In this document: piece by piece, positions 16,033 to 26,958 of the stretch
Layout of the letters: the number at the start of each line of letters is the position of its first letter
Position numbering within the stretch: the stretch's first letter is position 1
DNA from: Rathayibacter iranicus NCPPB 2253 = VKM Ac-1602
Lineage (GTDB): Bacteria; Actinomycetota; Actinomycetes; Actinomycetales; Microbacteriaceae
Reading direction: 5' to 3'
DNA length: 64,000 bases
Assembly: GCF_003149025.1 (NCBI RefSeq)
Contig: NZ_QGDV01000013.1
Span: 24,089 to 88,088 of the forward strand
Notes under the pieces: model-generated
Told to the model about the DNA's origin: nothing
The model's database searches: none
The model's input: only the letters and a program-made list of their open reading frames with translations
Program-made: the position numbers and the translations under genes

Positions 16033-16415
16033 TCGAGTCCTCCTGCGAAAGGATGCGGATGAGCGGACCGGGTCCAGTGGCTCCGTGCCCCGGCTGGGTG
16101 CGAGCACGCTCCCGCCCAGTCTGACACGCGACAATCCCGCAATCCCTACAGTGGGACGCACGAATCCTGCGCACGCACCCCTCCCCGCGCACATCCACGG
16201 CGTCCTGCCCGCCCAGCGGGGAACCCCGGACCGTAGTGGAAACCAGCCGGATAGGGCTCCCTTGATGGTTGGAGGGTCCCCCAGCGACACCCAGGCAGCA
16301 TTCGGCGACAGTTACCCCAAAAAGGGGGACTACGGGCATCCGCCAGCCAGTGGGACGATCCTCGCAGCCCGACGTCCGTCGGTCTTCTCCCCGCGACGAA
16401 GCTGGAAACGCACTC
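16033..16415. other. Divergent spacer with a family-2 repeat
   Basis: Promoter region between ddaH (minus) and the Fn3 protein (plus). At about 16213-16278 it carries a reverse-oriented, degenerate copy of the family-2 element (core reverse complement ACGGTCCGGGGTTCCCCG). Upstream of the Fn3 gene no clear Shine-Dalgarno stronger than GAAGCTGG is seen. Otherwise nothing is recognised. Confidence 0.45.
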
Positions 16416-18866
16416 ATGCGCACGAAGACCCTCAGCGTCGGGCTCCTGCTCGCTCTCCTCCTCTCCTTTTTCGTCGCAACTCCGACACAGGCCGCGGGCG
16501 CTCCAGCCGCGCCGACAAATGTGGTCGCATCAGACAACAGCTGCACGGACGCGGTCACGGTCTCGTGGACACCGCCTGCGTCAGCGCCCGCCGGCTACCG
16601 GATCCATGTCTACGCAATCGCGTCCAACTACTGGGACGAAGAGGGCACCGAGGAGCGGTACACCGTGAGCCTCGTCGAGGTCACTGGGAAGACCAGCGTC
16701 ACACTCGACCTCGGTCGTTCCTACGACCCGTATTTCTTCGAGGTCTCGAGCGTGACGAATTTCAGCGCGCCCTTCACCGGCGGCAGCGAAGGCATACGGC
16801 TTGCACCGTCCTCTTCTCAGAGCAGCCCAGCCGAAACCGCTTTCACCCATTTCTGGGATGTCCCGGCGCCGGGCAATCTCACCGTCGCGGTCGACACAGA
16901 AACGTCTCTCGCATCCGCCCGCTGGAGTCGACCCTCCGTCGACGCCAAGCTCTGCACCTTCGAGAGCTATCACTTCACGCTCGATGACCTCTCCTCGTCG
17001 GATGACGATAACGACTACGAGAACTTCGACGGCACCATTTCACAGGCCGACACCTCTTACGAGATGGAACTCGAACCGTTCCACCGCTATGAGTTCTGCA
17101 TCTGGGCTTCTTCGCAAAGGGAGCGGTCCTACTCGGAATACATCAGCTACGCGGATTCTCCAGCTGCCTGCGTCAGCATCAGCACTAGCACCACCACACC
17201 GGGCGCTCCGAGCAACGTGTCCGCCTTCTCCTCAGGCAGCTCGATCACGGTTTCGTGGGATAACCCTTGGAGTGACGGCGGCACTGACATCACCGGCTAC
17301 CGAGTCGGACGCAGCGGCACCGATGCTTCCGGCAGCGGTCCCTGGTCCACGGTCGTTGCCGCCGACAGGCGGTCGCAGACCTTCACCAACCTGCGCCCGA
17401 ACACCCCGTACACGTTCACCGTGCAGTCGATCAACGCGGTCGGCAGCGGTGAAGTCAGCTCCGTCACTCAAGTCGCGAACCCGTACTCGCCGCCATCCGC
17501 ACCCACCGCGGTCTCCGGATCCACCAACGACGCCGCCAGGACCGCGACGATCTCGTGGGCCCCGCCGACCTCGGCCGGCAATCCAGTGATCAGCGGCTAT
17601 CGAGTCTCGCGCAACGGCGTCGACAACGCCGGCTCCGGGCCTTGGTCGACCACGGTCGGCTCCTCCACCCGCTCCTTTACCTTCACGAATCTCGCAGCCA
17701 ACGGCACATACACGCTCACCGTCTCCGCAGTGAACGCCGGAGGCGAGAGCCCGACCGCAGCGACCGTCGTCGCCCTGCGCGGCGCCGCCCTCACTGCCGC
17801 GACGCCGACCATCGCCGGCACACCCGCCGTCGGATCAAGCCTCACGGCGAACGCTGGGACCTGGGGGCCCTCCCCAGTCACGCTCACCTACCAGTGGCAC
17901 GCGGCAGGCACCGCGATCAGCGGGGCGACCGCCAGCACCTACCGGCCACTCGCGGCCGATGTCGGCAAGGTCATTACTGTCGCCGTCACCGGAGCAAAGT
18001 CGGGCTACGTCTCGACCACCCGCGTCTCCTCCGGCACGGCAGCGGTGATCGGAGGCACGCTCGCGGCCGTAACCCCGACAGTGTCCGGGACGGCGAAGGT
18101 CGGCTCCGTCCTCAGCGCTGCGCCGGGCACGTGGGGGCCGTCTCCGGTCATTCTGGCGTACCAGTGGAACGCTAACGGAGCGGCTTTGTCTGGAGCGACT
18201 TCGTCGACCTACAGGCCCTCCGCCGCCACCAGCGGGAAGCGAATCACGGTGACAGTCACCGGATCGAAGTCGGGCTACATCTCCGCGAACCGAACCTCAA
18301 CCGCCACCAGCGTCGTCGCCGCCGGCGCCCTCAGCACTGCCACGCCCACCATCACGGGAACAGCCCGCGTCGGCTCTGCGCTCAGCGCGGTTCCGGGCGC
18401 TTGGGGACCTTCGCCCGTCACGTTCTCCTATCAGTGGAAGGCGAACGGCACCGCGCTGAGCGGCGCCACCTCCTCTACCTACAGACCGACGGGGGCGACG
18501 CTCGGGAAGCGGATCACGGTGACGGTCACCGGATCGAAGTCCGGATATACCGATGCTTCGACGTCATCGGCGACGACGAGCGCCGTCGTTGCCGGGACGC
18601 TCACGGCGGCGACTCCGACCGTCAGCGGCACTGCCAAGGTCGGCTCGACCCTCACCGCGAAGCCCGGCACCTGGGGTCCGTCGCCCGTCGCTCTGTCCTA
18701 CCAGTGGAAGGCGAACGGCGTCACCGTCTCGGGCGCGACGGCGGCGACCTATAAGCCGACGACCGCCACGGTGGGCACAAAGATCACGGTCACCGTCACC
18801 GGCAAGAAGACCGGCTACACGACCACGACGCGCACCTCCGCCGCCACCGCCGCGGTGGTGAAGTAG
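16416..18866 (+). CDS. Secreted fibronectin type III / Ig-like repeat protein
   Basis: 816 residues. The ATG at 16416 gives a strong signal peptide (MRTKTLSVGLLLALLLSFFV, cleavage near TQAAGA). About residues 30-460 hold four Fn3-type domains (APTNVVASDNSCTDAVTVSW; GNLTVAVDTETSLASARWS; APSNVSAFSSGSSITVSWD; APTAVSGSTNDAARTATISW). The last 350 residues are four tandem repeats of about 88 residues, each with a variant of TPTVSGTAKVGSVLSAAPG, then WGPSP, then YQW; such repeats are common in actinobacterial surface proteins. There is no sortase motif or C-terminal helix, so it is probably released or loosely wall-associated. Role unknown; adhesion or matrix binding is inferred. Confidence 0.85.
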   Translation: MRTKTLSVGLLLALLLSFFVATPTQAAGAPAAPTNVVASDNSCTDAVTVSWTPPASAPAGYRIHVYAIASNYWDEEGTEERYTVSLVEVTGKTSVTLDLGRSYDPYFFEVSSVTNFSAPFTGGSEGIRLAPSSSQSSPAETAFTHFWDVPAPGNLTVAVDTETSLASARWSRPSVDAKLCTFESYHFTLDDLSSSDDDNDYENFDGTISQADTSYEMELEPFHRYEFCIWASSQRERSYSEYISYADSPAACVSISTSTTTPGAPSNVSAFSSGSSITVSWDNPWSDGGTDITGYRVGRSGTDASGSGPWSTVVAADRRSQTFTNLRPNTPYTFTVQSINAVGSGEVSSVTQVANPYSPPSAPTAVSGSTNDAARTATISWAPPTSAGNPVISGYRVSRNGVDNAGSGPWSTTVGSSTRSFTFTNLAANGTYTLTVSAVNAGGESPTAATVVALRGAALTAATPTIAGTPAVGSSLTANAGTWGPSPVTLTYQWHAAGTAISGATASTYRPLAADVGKVITVAVTGAKSGYVSTTRVSSGTAAVIGGTLAAVTPTVSGTAKVGSVLSAAPGTWGPSPVILAYQWNANGAALSGATSSTYRPSAATSGKRITVTVTGSKSGYISANRTSTATSVVAAGALSTATPTITGTARVGSALSAVPGAWGPSPVTFSYQWKANGTALSGATSSTYRPTGATLGKRITVTVTGSKSGYTDASTSSATTSAVVAGTLTAATPTVSGTAKVGSTLTAKPGTWGPSPVALSYQWKANGVTVSGATAATYKPTTATVGTKITVTVTGKKTGYTTTTRTSAATAAVVK

Positions 18867-18879
18867 CGGGGACTGTCGA

Positions 18880-18922
18880 GGGGGGAGCCCTCCGTTAACG
18901 GTTCGGGGTTCCCCCGATGGGG
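18880..18922. terminator. Hairpin after Fn3 gene, family-2 repeat copy
   Basis: Immediately after the Fn3 gene stop. It contains the perfect palindrome CCGTTAACGG within the family-2 core AACGGTTCGGGGTTCCCCCG (18897-18916), with a GGGGGGA arm upstream that can pair with TTCCCCC. A terminator role is inferred from position. Confidence 0.5.
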
Positions 18923-18995
18923 GCGAGCCGTGTGAAGATGCAGGGCAACCGCCTGCTGAGCAGGGACGGCCCAGCCACGCACCCCACGGAGAACC

Positions 18996-19913
18996 ATGAG
19001 TGTCACCACCCTCCTCATCGGGATCGAGACCGGGGGCACCAAGGTGGTCGCCGCGGTGGCAGCGCGCGACGACCCCGAGCGAATCCTCGCCACGACCACG
19101 CTGCCCACTCGCGGACCCGCCGAAACCCTCGCGGACCTCGCCGCATTCGTGAACGGCCACGGAGTCGAGGGGAGCGTCGCCGCCGTGGGCGTCGCCTCCT
19201 TCGGGCCGCTCGATATCACTCCGAGCTCCCCCGGCTACGGCCGACTGACGTCGACACCGAAGCTCGGCTGGGAGGGCACGGACGTCCTCGGCCCGATCCG
19301 GGACGCCGCTCCCGGCGCTCGCACGGGACTGGTCACCGACGTCAATGGCGCTGCCCTCGGCGAGGCGCGGTGGGGTGCGGGAGTGGGGGTGGGCCATTTC
19401 GCCTACCTCACTGTCGGCACCGGAGTCGGCGGAGGCATCATCTCCGGCGGTCGCCTCCTCGCCGGCAGCGGCTGGCCCGAAGTCGCCCACCTGCTGCCCC
19501 GCCGCCACCCCGAGGACCGCTTCGAGGGCACCTGCCCGTTCCACGGCGACTGCGTCGAGGGCCTGGTGGCGGGCCCCGCGATCGCCGCCAGGTGGGGAAT
19601 CGACGGATCGAGCCTTGGGGCGGAAGCGGCCGCGGCGAACCTCCGCTTCAGCTCCTACTACCTCGCGCAGCTCGTCATGACGCTGGCGTACGTCACCGGC
19701 GTACGCCTGGCCGTCGTGGGCGGCGGAGTATCGAAGACGCCGGGCCTCATCGACGCGGTCCAGGCGGAGGTGAGACGTCTGATGGGCGCTCCGGGAGCGA
19801 CGGGGGCGGGAGGCGACCCGGTCCGTGTCGTCCGCCCGGCGCTGGGGGATGAGTCGGGTGTGCGCGGCGCGCTGTCGCTGGCGGACTCCCTCCTCGGCGA
19901 CACGCAGCGCTGA
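18996..19913 (+). CDS. ROK-family sugar kinase (fructokinase-like)
   Basis: 305 residues, ATG at 18996. The N-terminal phosphate-binding motif IGIETGGTKVVAAV (about 8-21), the second phosphate loop LTVGTGVGGGIISGG, and the ROK zinc-type segment EVAHLLPRRHPEDRF then GTCPFHGDCVEGLVAGPAI place it in the BRK/fructokinase-like ROK group, which phosphorylates hexoses (usually fructose) with ATP. The zinc-binding His and Cys residues (HPED, CPFHGDC) are visible. It stands alone, followed by a tandem-repeat tract. Substrate preference is inferred from the GTCPFHGDC motif only. Confidence 0.85.
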   Translation: MSVTTLLIGIETGGTKVVAAVAARDDPERILATTTLPTRGPAETLADLAAFVNGHGVEGSVAAVGVASFGPLDITPSSPGYGRLTSTPKLGWEGTDVLGPIRDAAPGARTGLVTDVNGAALGEARWGAGVGVGHFAYLTVGTGVGGGIISGGRLLAGSGWPEVAHLLPRRHPEDRFEGTCPFHGDCVEGLVAGPAIAARWGIDGSSLGAEAAAANLRFSSYYLAQLVMTLAYVTGVRLAVVGGGVSKTPGLIDAVQAEVRRLMGAPGATGAGGDPVRVVRPALGDESGVRGALSLADSLLGDTQR

Positions 19914-19958
19914 CCGTCGCGACACGCAGGGCCACGCCGCTCAGCCGGCGTCATTGCT

Positions 19959-20050
19959 CGTCCGATCTGCAAGTACCCGTCCGATCTGCAAGTACCCGTC
20001 CGATCTGCAGGTACCCGTGCGATCTGCAGGTACCCGTCCGATCTACAGGC
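19959..20050. repeat. 19-bp tandem repeat, about 4.9 copies
   Basis: Unit CGTCCGATCTGCAAGTACC repeated head-to-tail at 19959, 19978, 19997, 20016 and 20035. The first two copies are identical, the later ones have one or two changes (GCAGG; CGTGCG; CTACAG), and the last is partial. It lies between the convergent ROK kinase and glycosyltransferase genes. There are no spacers, so it is not CRISPR; copy number may vary between strains. Confidence 0.9.
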
Positions 20051-20086
20051 TTTCCCGCACTAAACCCCCGTCCCCACGGCATGGAC

Positions 20087-21456
<1,370 letters not shown>

Positions 21457-21460
<4 letters not shown>

Positions 21461-23592
21461 GAGGCTCCCAGGACGGAGCGAGAGCGGACGGGATGCTCCT
21501 GGTCCGCCGTCGCCTGCGTGTAGACCTCTGCCAGCGCGCGCGCCATTGCCTGCACCGTGTAGCGGTCGGCGACCATTGCCCGGCCGCGGGCCGCGGCGCG
21601 TTCGCTGAACGGTCCTGCCGCCACGTCGAGCGCGGCGGCGGCTGCTCCAGCGAGCGCCGCGGGGTCTGACGTCTCGACGAGGAATCCGGTCTCCCCCTCC
21701 TCGACGTAGGTCGCTGGTCCGCCGGTCGCGGGCGCGACGACGACCAAGCCTGCGGCAAGCGCTTCAAGCAGTGCGATGCCGAACTCCTCCTTCATGCTCG
21801 CGCAGACATACGCCCCGCCCGGCGCCGCCAGCCCTGGCCGACCGTGCCGGACCGCTCCCAGCCACCGCGAGACCGTGCCGTTCGGGCGGTGCCCGGCCAC
21901 AAGGAGCCCGTCGCCCGCGACGGCGGCGATCCGATCGAGTTGCTCGCGCTCGTCCGGGCTCGGGTCGATCACGTCCCCGCCGACGAGGAGGAGGTTCGCC
22001 CGGGCGCGGAGCGCGAGATCGGCCGCCCACGCCTCCGCCAGTGTTGCCATCCCCTTGACCCGGTGCAACCGGCCGACGCTGAGCAGCAGCGGCAGGCTGC
22101 GGCGCGCCTCAGGGAGCGCGGCGAGCAGCCGATCGAGCAGCGCGAGGTCGTCGCCCTCGTCGGGGGCGACCGACTCGCCGGCCGCCGAAGCACGCGCAGC
22201 CTCCTCTCCGCGCTCGACCAGGCGCACGTCGATCCCCTCGGAGACGGTCGAGTGCCGCTCGGGATGTGCCGTGATGTCGATGCCGAGCAAATCCTGCATC
22301 GTCTCGGCGAGCTTCTCGCGCGGGAAGAGCACGGTGTGGGCGGCGTCGGCGGCAAGGCGCTGCACGAGGCGCACCCGGAACCAGAAGTGCTCGCTCACAT
22401 CCCGCTCACCGAAGTCGGCGCGGGTCAACGCTCCGGAGGCGTCCAGCCCGGAGATCAGCGCGTGCGGATCCGGGGCGAGAGTGAACACGACGGGGATGTC
22501 GAGCTCGCGCGCGACCGCGGCGGCCGCCAGCGATCCGACGTCCGCCACCCGCAGGTGCAGCACGTCGACCCTCCCCGCCGCTCGAAGGATGCGGCGGATG
22601 CCGCGTTGGGCGGCGATTCGGCGGTTCCAGGCCTGGGGCATGGCCACGGCGGGACCTACGAACGGCACGGGAGCGAAGGCGTGTCCGGAGGAGGAGAGTT
22701 CACCGAGAGCGCGCTCAGCGTCGGCCGGGGTCCCCCGCGAGAGGGTGAGCACGCGTTCGATCCCGTCCTGCTCGACGAGCGCGTCGCCGAGCCGCACGAG
22801 CAGCGTCGCGATACCACCGTTGTCGCCCGCTCCCACACGGGTGAGCGTGCCGTCGATGTCGGCGTGTACGAAGAGTTGCGCGATCGTCGCCCCGGCGGTC
22901 GTGGCAGGAGCGGGGGCCAGATCCACGAGCGCCAGGCGGGCGAGTGGCCCGATCGGGGCGTCCTCCTCCGCCAGCCGGGTCAACAGCAGCTCTGCGTCAT
23001 CGGATCGACGCTCGCCGAGGGCCTCGGTCGCCGCGGTTCGCGCGCTCAGACTCTCGCTGCGATCGGCGGCGATGTGCAGGAGTGTCCGCTCGGCGATCGC
23101 GCCGGGAACCAGCCCCAGGGTCTCCACGTAGCGGCCGCGTGCCTGGGCGTCACTTTCGCCGATTAGCGCGCTCTCCAGCGCCACGGCCAGCAGGTCGGGG
23201 GTCGAGGAGGCCCAGAGGAGGAGCGTGCGCTGAGCAAGCATGCCCGCGAAGTCGCCGTCACGGACCATCCGCAGCAGCGGACCTATCGCGGCGGGGCGCG
23301 GGAGTCGTCCGCCGAACGCCCAGGCGGCGTGCTCGCGGAGGAACGGGCGCTCGTGCTCGAGCAGCAGCAGCAGCGAGAGGTCCGCCTCCTCGTCGAACAC
23401 CTGCGCGAGCGAGTGCACGGCGGCGATGGCCGTCAGCTGGTCGGAGGGGTCCACTGCGGCCCGGGTGAGCAGGCGCACGGCGCGGCCCCCGCCATCGCTC
23501 ACCGCCGCGACGGTGAGTTCATCCGCCGCCCTGATCGCCTCAAGCAGGGTGGGTGCGCTGCGGACGGCGTCAAGAACGGTCTGCGTGGCCAT
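21457..23592 (-). CDS. HEAT-repeat / GT4 glycosyltransferase fusion
   Basis: 711 residues. About residues 1-225 are alpha-helical HEAT-like repeats (LTAIAAVHSLAQVFDEEADL, FLREHAAWAFGGRLP, ARTAATEALGERRSDDAELL). Residues about 235-690 form a GT-B glycosyltransferase of family 4: a sucrose-phosphate-synthase-like start (GDNGGIATLLVRLGDALVEQ), LLSVGRLHRVKGMATLAEAW, and the donor-site ExxxxxxxE region KEEFGIALLEALAAGLVVVAPATGG. Fusion to helical repeats is unusual and suggests a scaffold or protein-protein role. It is first in a two-gene operon with the GT1 enzyme. Confidence 0.8.
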
Positions 23593-23839
23593 GGTTCACC
23601 TGGTCTGTCGGAGTGGATCGTGCAGGGGCGCGCGGCCCCCGGGCGTTTCCGGGAGCGGCGGACCGGTATCGAGCATGCCGCGCCGTCGGCTGGGATTTCG
23701 CCACTTGCGTCGGAACTCCCGCCGCGATAGGCCCGACTGTCAAGGGGGTACTGCTGACGCCGATAGCGCCAAACGCCGTGGCCGACCTGCACGGGTGCTG
23801 AGAGCCGGCGCCCGGTCATTGCACGACGACGAGATCGAG

Positions 23840-23880
23840 ATATATCGTGTATTTCATCCACTCGCGTTATATCGCGTTAC
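23840..23880 (+). promoter_or_regulatory. AT-rich direct repeats before DUF4097-padR operon
   Basis: Two direct repeats, TATATCGTGT (23841-23850) and TATATCGCGT (23868-23877), spaced 27 bases start to start, in an otherwise GC-rich region and about 40-75 bases upstream of the operon start. PadR proteins often repress their own operon at AT-rich repeats, so this is a candidate operator overlapping the promoter. Inference only. Confidence 0.45.
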
Positions 23881-23916
23881 GATCACGCGCCCCATCCGGT
23901 GCAGGAGGAGGAGTTC

Positions 23917-24822
23917 ATGTCGCTCGAGAAATGGCTCGTGCAGGCGGGCGAATCGAAAGTCATCGACCTCGACATCGTCCGCTCGGTCTCGATTGCCCTG
24001 GTTGGCGGTCAGATCGACGTCATCGCCCACGACGAACCCACGGCTCGCGTCGAAGTGGCAGAGGTGAGCGGACGCGCTCTCAAGGTCTCGATGGACGGCG
24101 ACCGTCTCGAGATCGACCACATTCAGCTGCGCTGGGACACCATCGTCGATGTCGTGAAGGGACTTGGCCGCCGTGGCGATCGCGCCGACATCAGCCTCCT
24201 CGTCCCCCGCGGTGTCGCCTTGAAGTTCGACACCGTCTCTGCCGACGGCCTGGTGTCCGGCCTGCACAGCGACGCGCGCATCTCGACGGTCGGCGGCGAC
24301 ATCGTCATCGACGGCCTGCATGGCGACATCGAGGTGAACACCGTCCACGGCGAGCTCTCGGTCCGCAACCACACCGGCCGCGTGAGCGCGCGCACCATCT
24401 CGGGCGACGTGGCCGCAGCCGGCGCACTCACCCGTTTCTCGGTCGATGGCGTATCGGGAGACGTCTTCGTCGATGCGGACGGCACTCCCGACCACATCCA
24501 GTCCAATACCGTCAGCGGAGACCTCACGGTCCGCGTCGACGAGGGCCTCGGCGCCCGGTACCGGATCAACACGGTCTCGGGGAACTTGCAGCTCGACGGC
24601 TCGATCGTGAAGGGCACCTTCGGGCGCGGCTTTACCTCGACCACCGGCTCCCTCGACTCGACGTGGGTCGATGTCGCCGCCAACTCCGTCTCGGGCGACG
24701 TCACTGTCGTTCGCCGCGCACCCGCCTCCGCCACGGCCTCTGTCGATGAAGGGAGCGGCTGGGGCTCCCCCGGCTCCGCTCCCTCCGATGAGCAGCGCCC
24801 AACCGACGGAGGTGTGCTGTGA
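23917..24822 (+). CDS. DUF4097-type beta-repeat protein
   Basis: 301 residues from the ATG at 23917, preceded by AGGAGGAGG. A series of short beta repeats with the recurring pattern SGDVxVD (ISTVGGDIVIDGLHGDIEV; VSARTISGDVAAAG; VDGVSGDVFVDADG; SNTVSGDLTVRVDEG; NSVSGDVTVVRR) is the hallmark of DUF4097/adhesin-like beta-helix proteins. No signal peptide or transmembrane segment is seen; the C-terminus is Ser/Gly/Pro-rich. The stop overlaps the GTG of the padR gene. Proteins of this family often accompany PadR or sigma regulators in envelope-stress-like loci; the precise role is unknown. Confidence 0.82.
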   Translation: MSLEKWLVQAGESKVIDLDIVRSVSIALVGGQIDVIAHDEPTARVEVAEVSGRALKVSMDGDRLEIDHIQLRWDTIVDVVKGLGRRGDRADISLLVPRGVALKFDTVSADGLVSGLHSDARISTVGGDIVIDGLHGDIEVNTVHGELSVRNHTGRVSARTISGDVAAAGALTRFSVDGVSGDVFVDADGTPDHIQSNTVSGDLTVRVDEGLGARYRINTVSGNLQLDGSIVKGTFGRGFTSTTGSLDSTWVDVAANSVSGDVTVVRRAPASATASVDEGSGWGSPGSAPSDEQRPTDGGVL

Positions 24823-25508
24823 GTCCCGTCTTCGGTCACGGTCGTCTCCGCCTCTACCTGCTCAGCCTCCTCGCCGAGGAGCCGCGCCACGGCTACGAAC
24901 TGATCCAGGCCCTCAGCGAGCGCTTCGGCGGAACCTATGCCCCCAGTGCGGGCACCGTGTATCCGCGCCTGGCGAAGCTCGAGGAGGAGGGCCTCGTCAC
25001 GAAAGAGGCCGACGGCCGCAAGACCGTCTACTCCATCACCGATGCCGGTCGTGCCGAGCTCGCGAATCGCGCGACCGACCTCGGCGACATCGAGGAGGAA
25101 CTCACCGACTCCGTCCGTCGCCTGGCCGACGAGGTCCGCCTTGGAGTAGCGGAGGCAATGAAGAGCCTCCGCGCAGATCTCGCCAGCGCCGCCCGCGACG
25201 CCCGTGGCTCGAGCGGACGACGCGCCGAGCACGCTGACGAGTCACCATCGTCCCCGACGCAGGACACGAAGGACGTTCCGGGCACGCAGGACACGCATGA
25301 CACGCATGAGCACGTCACGACCGACGCGCGCACCGCGTCGCGCCTCGCCCTTCGCGACGCCGAAGTGCTGCTCACCGAGTTCCGCGACGAAGTGCGGGCC
25401 GAGTTGCGCACGGCCGCTGCCACGGGAGCCGTCACCTCCGCCAGCGTCGACGCCCTCCACACGGCGCTCGCCCAGGCTCGCGCGGCGGTCCGCTCGACCC
25501 TGAGCTGA
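24819..25508 (+). CDS. PadR-family transcriptional regulator
   Basis: 229 residues; the GTG at 24819 overlaps the previous stop (GTGA). An N-terminal winged helix (GRLRLYLLSLLAEEPRHGYEL, then YAPSAGTVYPRLAKLEEEGLV, then GRKTVYSITDAG) is diagnostic of PadR. The C-terminal half is longer than usual: a helical region followed by a hydrophilic linker rich in Asp, His and Thr (TQDTKDVPGTQDTHDTHEH) and a final helical segment. It probably represses its own operon at the repeats near 23840. The effector is unknown. Confidence 0.88.
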   Translation: MSPVFGHGRLRLYLLSLLAEEPRHGYELIQALSERFGGTYAPSAGTVYPRLAKLEEEGLVTKEADGRKTVYSITDAGRAELANRATDLGDIEEELTDSVRRLADEVRLGVAEAMKSLRADLASAARDARGSSGRRAEHADESPSSPTQDTKDVPGTQDTHDTHEHVTTDARTASRLALRDAEVLLTEFRDEVRAELRTAAATGAVTSASVDALHTALAQARAAVRSTLS

Positions 25509-25542
25509 CTCCCGCCCACCACCCACCCGCCCAGGGAAGCTT

Positions 25543-25587
25543 GAACCGTCGAGGGAGCCAGCGCTCGCTGGCCCCCCTCGACGGTTC
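25543..25587. terminator. Long perfect hairpin, family-2 repeat copy
   Basis: Arms GAACCGTCGAGGG (25543-25555) and CCCTCGACGGTTC (25575-25587) with a second inner stem GCCAGCG/CGCTGGC. It lies between the convergent padR and oxidoreductase genes. The right arm continues into GAAGTTCCCCCCGG, matching the family-2 core. A bidirectional terminator is likely. Confidence 0.7.
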
Positions 25588-25609
25588 GAAGTTCCCCCCG
25601 GCAGTGGAG

Positions 25610-26605
25610 TTACCGGCCGGCCTCGTGGATGTCGCGCGCCTTGGTGACGCGCGCGGGGTCGACCGGATTCATGCCGAGCACGATCTTGCCGCGCGAATGA
25701 CGCTTCTCCAGGTCCTCGAATGCGTCCTGCACCTGATCGAACGGGTAGAAGCCCGAGACCAGCACGCGCAGCTTCTGGTCGCGCACGAGCCCCACCAGCT
25801 CGCCAAGGATCTCGGTATCGCGCCGGGCGGTTTCGGCGTCGGGCCAGACGGCCCGCAGTTCGATCTCCTTGCGGTCGTCGCTGGAGTGGAAGCGCCCATC
25901 GACGATGCCGAGCTCGTCGGCCAGCTCGGGATTCGTGCCGCCGAAGTTGTCGAGAAACACGCTGACTCCGTCTGGGGCCGCCGCGCGGATACGCTCCGCG
26001 ATCCCGTCGCCGTAGACGATCGGCTTCACACCAATCTGGCGTAGGTAGTCGAAATTGCGCTCGCCGCAGGTGCCGATCACGGTGGCGCCGCGGAGCTTGG
26101 CGAGCTGGATCTCGAGGCTGCCCACTCCGCCAGCCGCCGCCGAGACGACGACGGTATCGCCGGCCCGCACTCGCGTGGCCTCCAGCGCGCGACAGGCCGT
26201 AACTCCGGCGAGGAACAGCGCTCCGCCGACCTCCCAGCTCACCGCAGCAGGCTTGGCAACCAGATTCTCCCGCGGCACGACGACGTGCGTGGCGTGCGAG
26301 CCGACGAGCGCGTGGCCGACCACATCGCTGCGCAGCTTGAGGTCGCTAACCCCCTCGCCAAGGCCGATAACGACGCCCGAGAAGTCGGTGCCCTGGCGCA
26401 TCGGGAACGCGGCGGAGTGGTCGGAGTCGAACTCCCCCTGCCGAATGAACGCCTCCATGTGGTTGACCCCGGCGGCGAGAATCTCGACGAGCACCTCCCC
26501 GCGGCCTGGGCTGGGGCGCTCCACCTCGGCGATGTCAAGGACCTCCGCACCGCCGAAACGGGAGTATTGGACGACACGGCTGGAGGTGTGACTGAGGCGG
26601 GACAT
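25610..26605 (-). CDS. Zinc-independent quinone-oxidoreductase-like MDR protein
   Basis: 331 residues, medium-chain dehydrogenase/reductase. An N-terminal GroES-like domain (GRGEVLVEILAAGVNHMEAFIRQG, then FPMRQGTDFSGVVIGLGEGV), the nucleotide-binding signature VVSAAAGGVGSLEIQLAKL and a C-terminal KIVLGMNP resemble QOR/zeta-crystallin types. The catalytic zinc ligands of alcohol dehydrogenases are absent, so it should reduce quinones or enones with NADPH. It is next to, and on the same strand as, a zinc-ribbon gene and near an OhrR-type regulator, so it may belong to an oxidative or electrophile stress response. Confidence 0.85.
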   Translation of the reverse strand: MSRLSHTSSRVVQYSRFGGAEVLDIAEVERPSPGRGEVLVEILAAGVNHMEAFIRQGEFDSDHSAAFPMRQGTDFSGVVIGLGEGVSDLKLRSDVVGHALVGSHATHVVVPRENLVAKPAAVSWEVGGALFLAGVTACRALEATRVRAGDTVVVSAAAGGVGSLEIQLAKLRGATVIGTCGERNFDYLRQIGVKPIVYGDGIAERIRAAAPDGVSVFLDNFGGTNPELADELGIVDGRFHSSDDRKEIELRAVWPDAETARRDTEILGELVGLVRDQKLRVLVSGFYPFDQVQDAFEDLEKRHSRGKIVLGMNPVDPARVTKARDIHEAGR

Positions 26606-26637
26606 GCCTCATCATCGTCCCGCGCCGCCGAAAATCC

Positions 26638-26874
26638 CTACCCCCGAAGAGGGGAGTTCAGTGAGGAGGCGTCGTTCGGGCAGTACAGCTGTGTGCGCGG
26701 ACCGGAGCGGTCGATGACATGCTCCGACATCGGATGTCCACAGAGCGGGCAGGCCTGGCCGGCGGGCGCTTCCTGCTCAGGCTGATCGTAGGGGCCCAGC
26801 GGCGGCGGGCCGATCCAGGGGAAAAGACGCGCGTTGAAGCGCTGATAGAGGGAGCCGCTCTTCTTTCGCGTCAT
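26638..26874 (-). CDS. Small zinc-ribbon protein
   Basis: 78 residues starting MTRKKSGSLYQRFNARLFPW. A CPLCGHPMSEH motif plus a later Cys (LYCPND) form a probable zinc ribbon near the C-terminus. No helix-turn-helix or enzymatic motif is seen. It is divergent from the MarR/OhrR-type regulator, sharing the short spacer with the CTTAGT-GT-ACTAAG palindrome. Role unknown. Confidence 0.6.
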   Translation of the reverse strand: MTRKKSGSLYQRFNARLFPWIGPPPLGPYDQPEQEAPAGQACPLCGHPMSEHVIDRSGPRTQLYCPNDASSLNSPLRG

Positions 26875-26877
26875 ATC

Positions 26878-26891
26878 CTTAGTGTACTAAG
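26878..26891. promoter_or_regulatory. Palindromic site in divergent spacer
   Basis: CTTAGT and ACTAAG arms around a GT centre form a compact palindrome between the zinc-ribbon gene (minus) and the OhrR-type gene (plus). Its AT content stands out, and the position fits a MarR-family operator controlling one or both genes. Binding is inferred. Confidence 0.5.
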
Positions 26892-26958
26892 TATTGGCGG
26901 TGCACTCAGCATCAGCCCAGGTACTCAGCAGCATCAGCCCACAGGAGAGGAGCGCACC

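Noticed and set aside
16269..16415. Extended N-terminus of the Fn3 protein
   Set aside because: The ATG at 16416 gives a perfect signal peptide; upstream codons are Arg/Pro-rich and would bury it.
19959..20050. CRISPR array
   Set aside because: Repeats are directly adjacent with no spacers and only 19 bp long.
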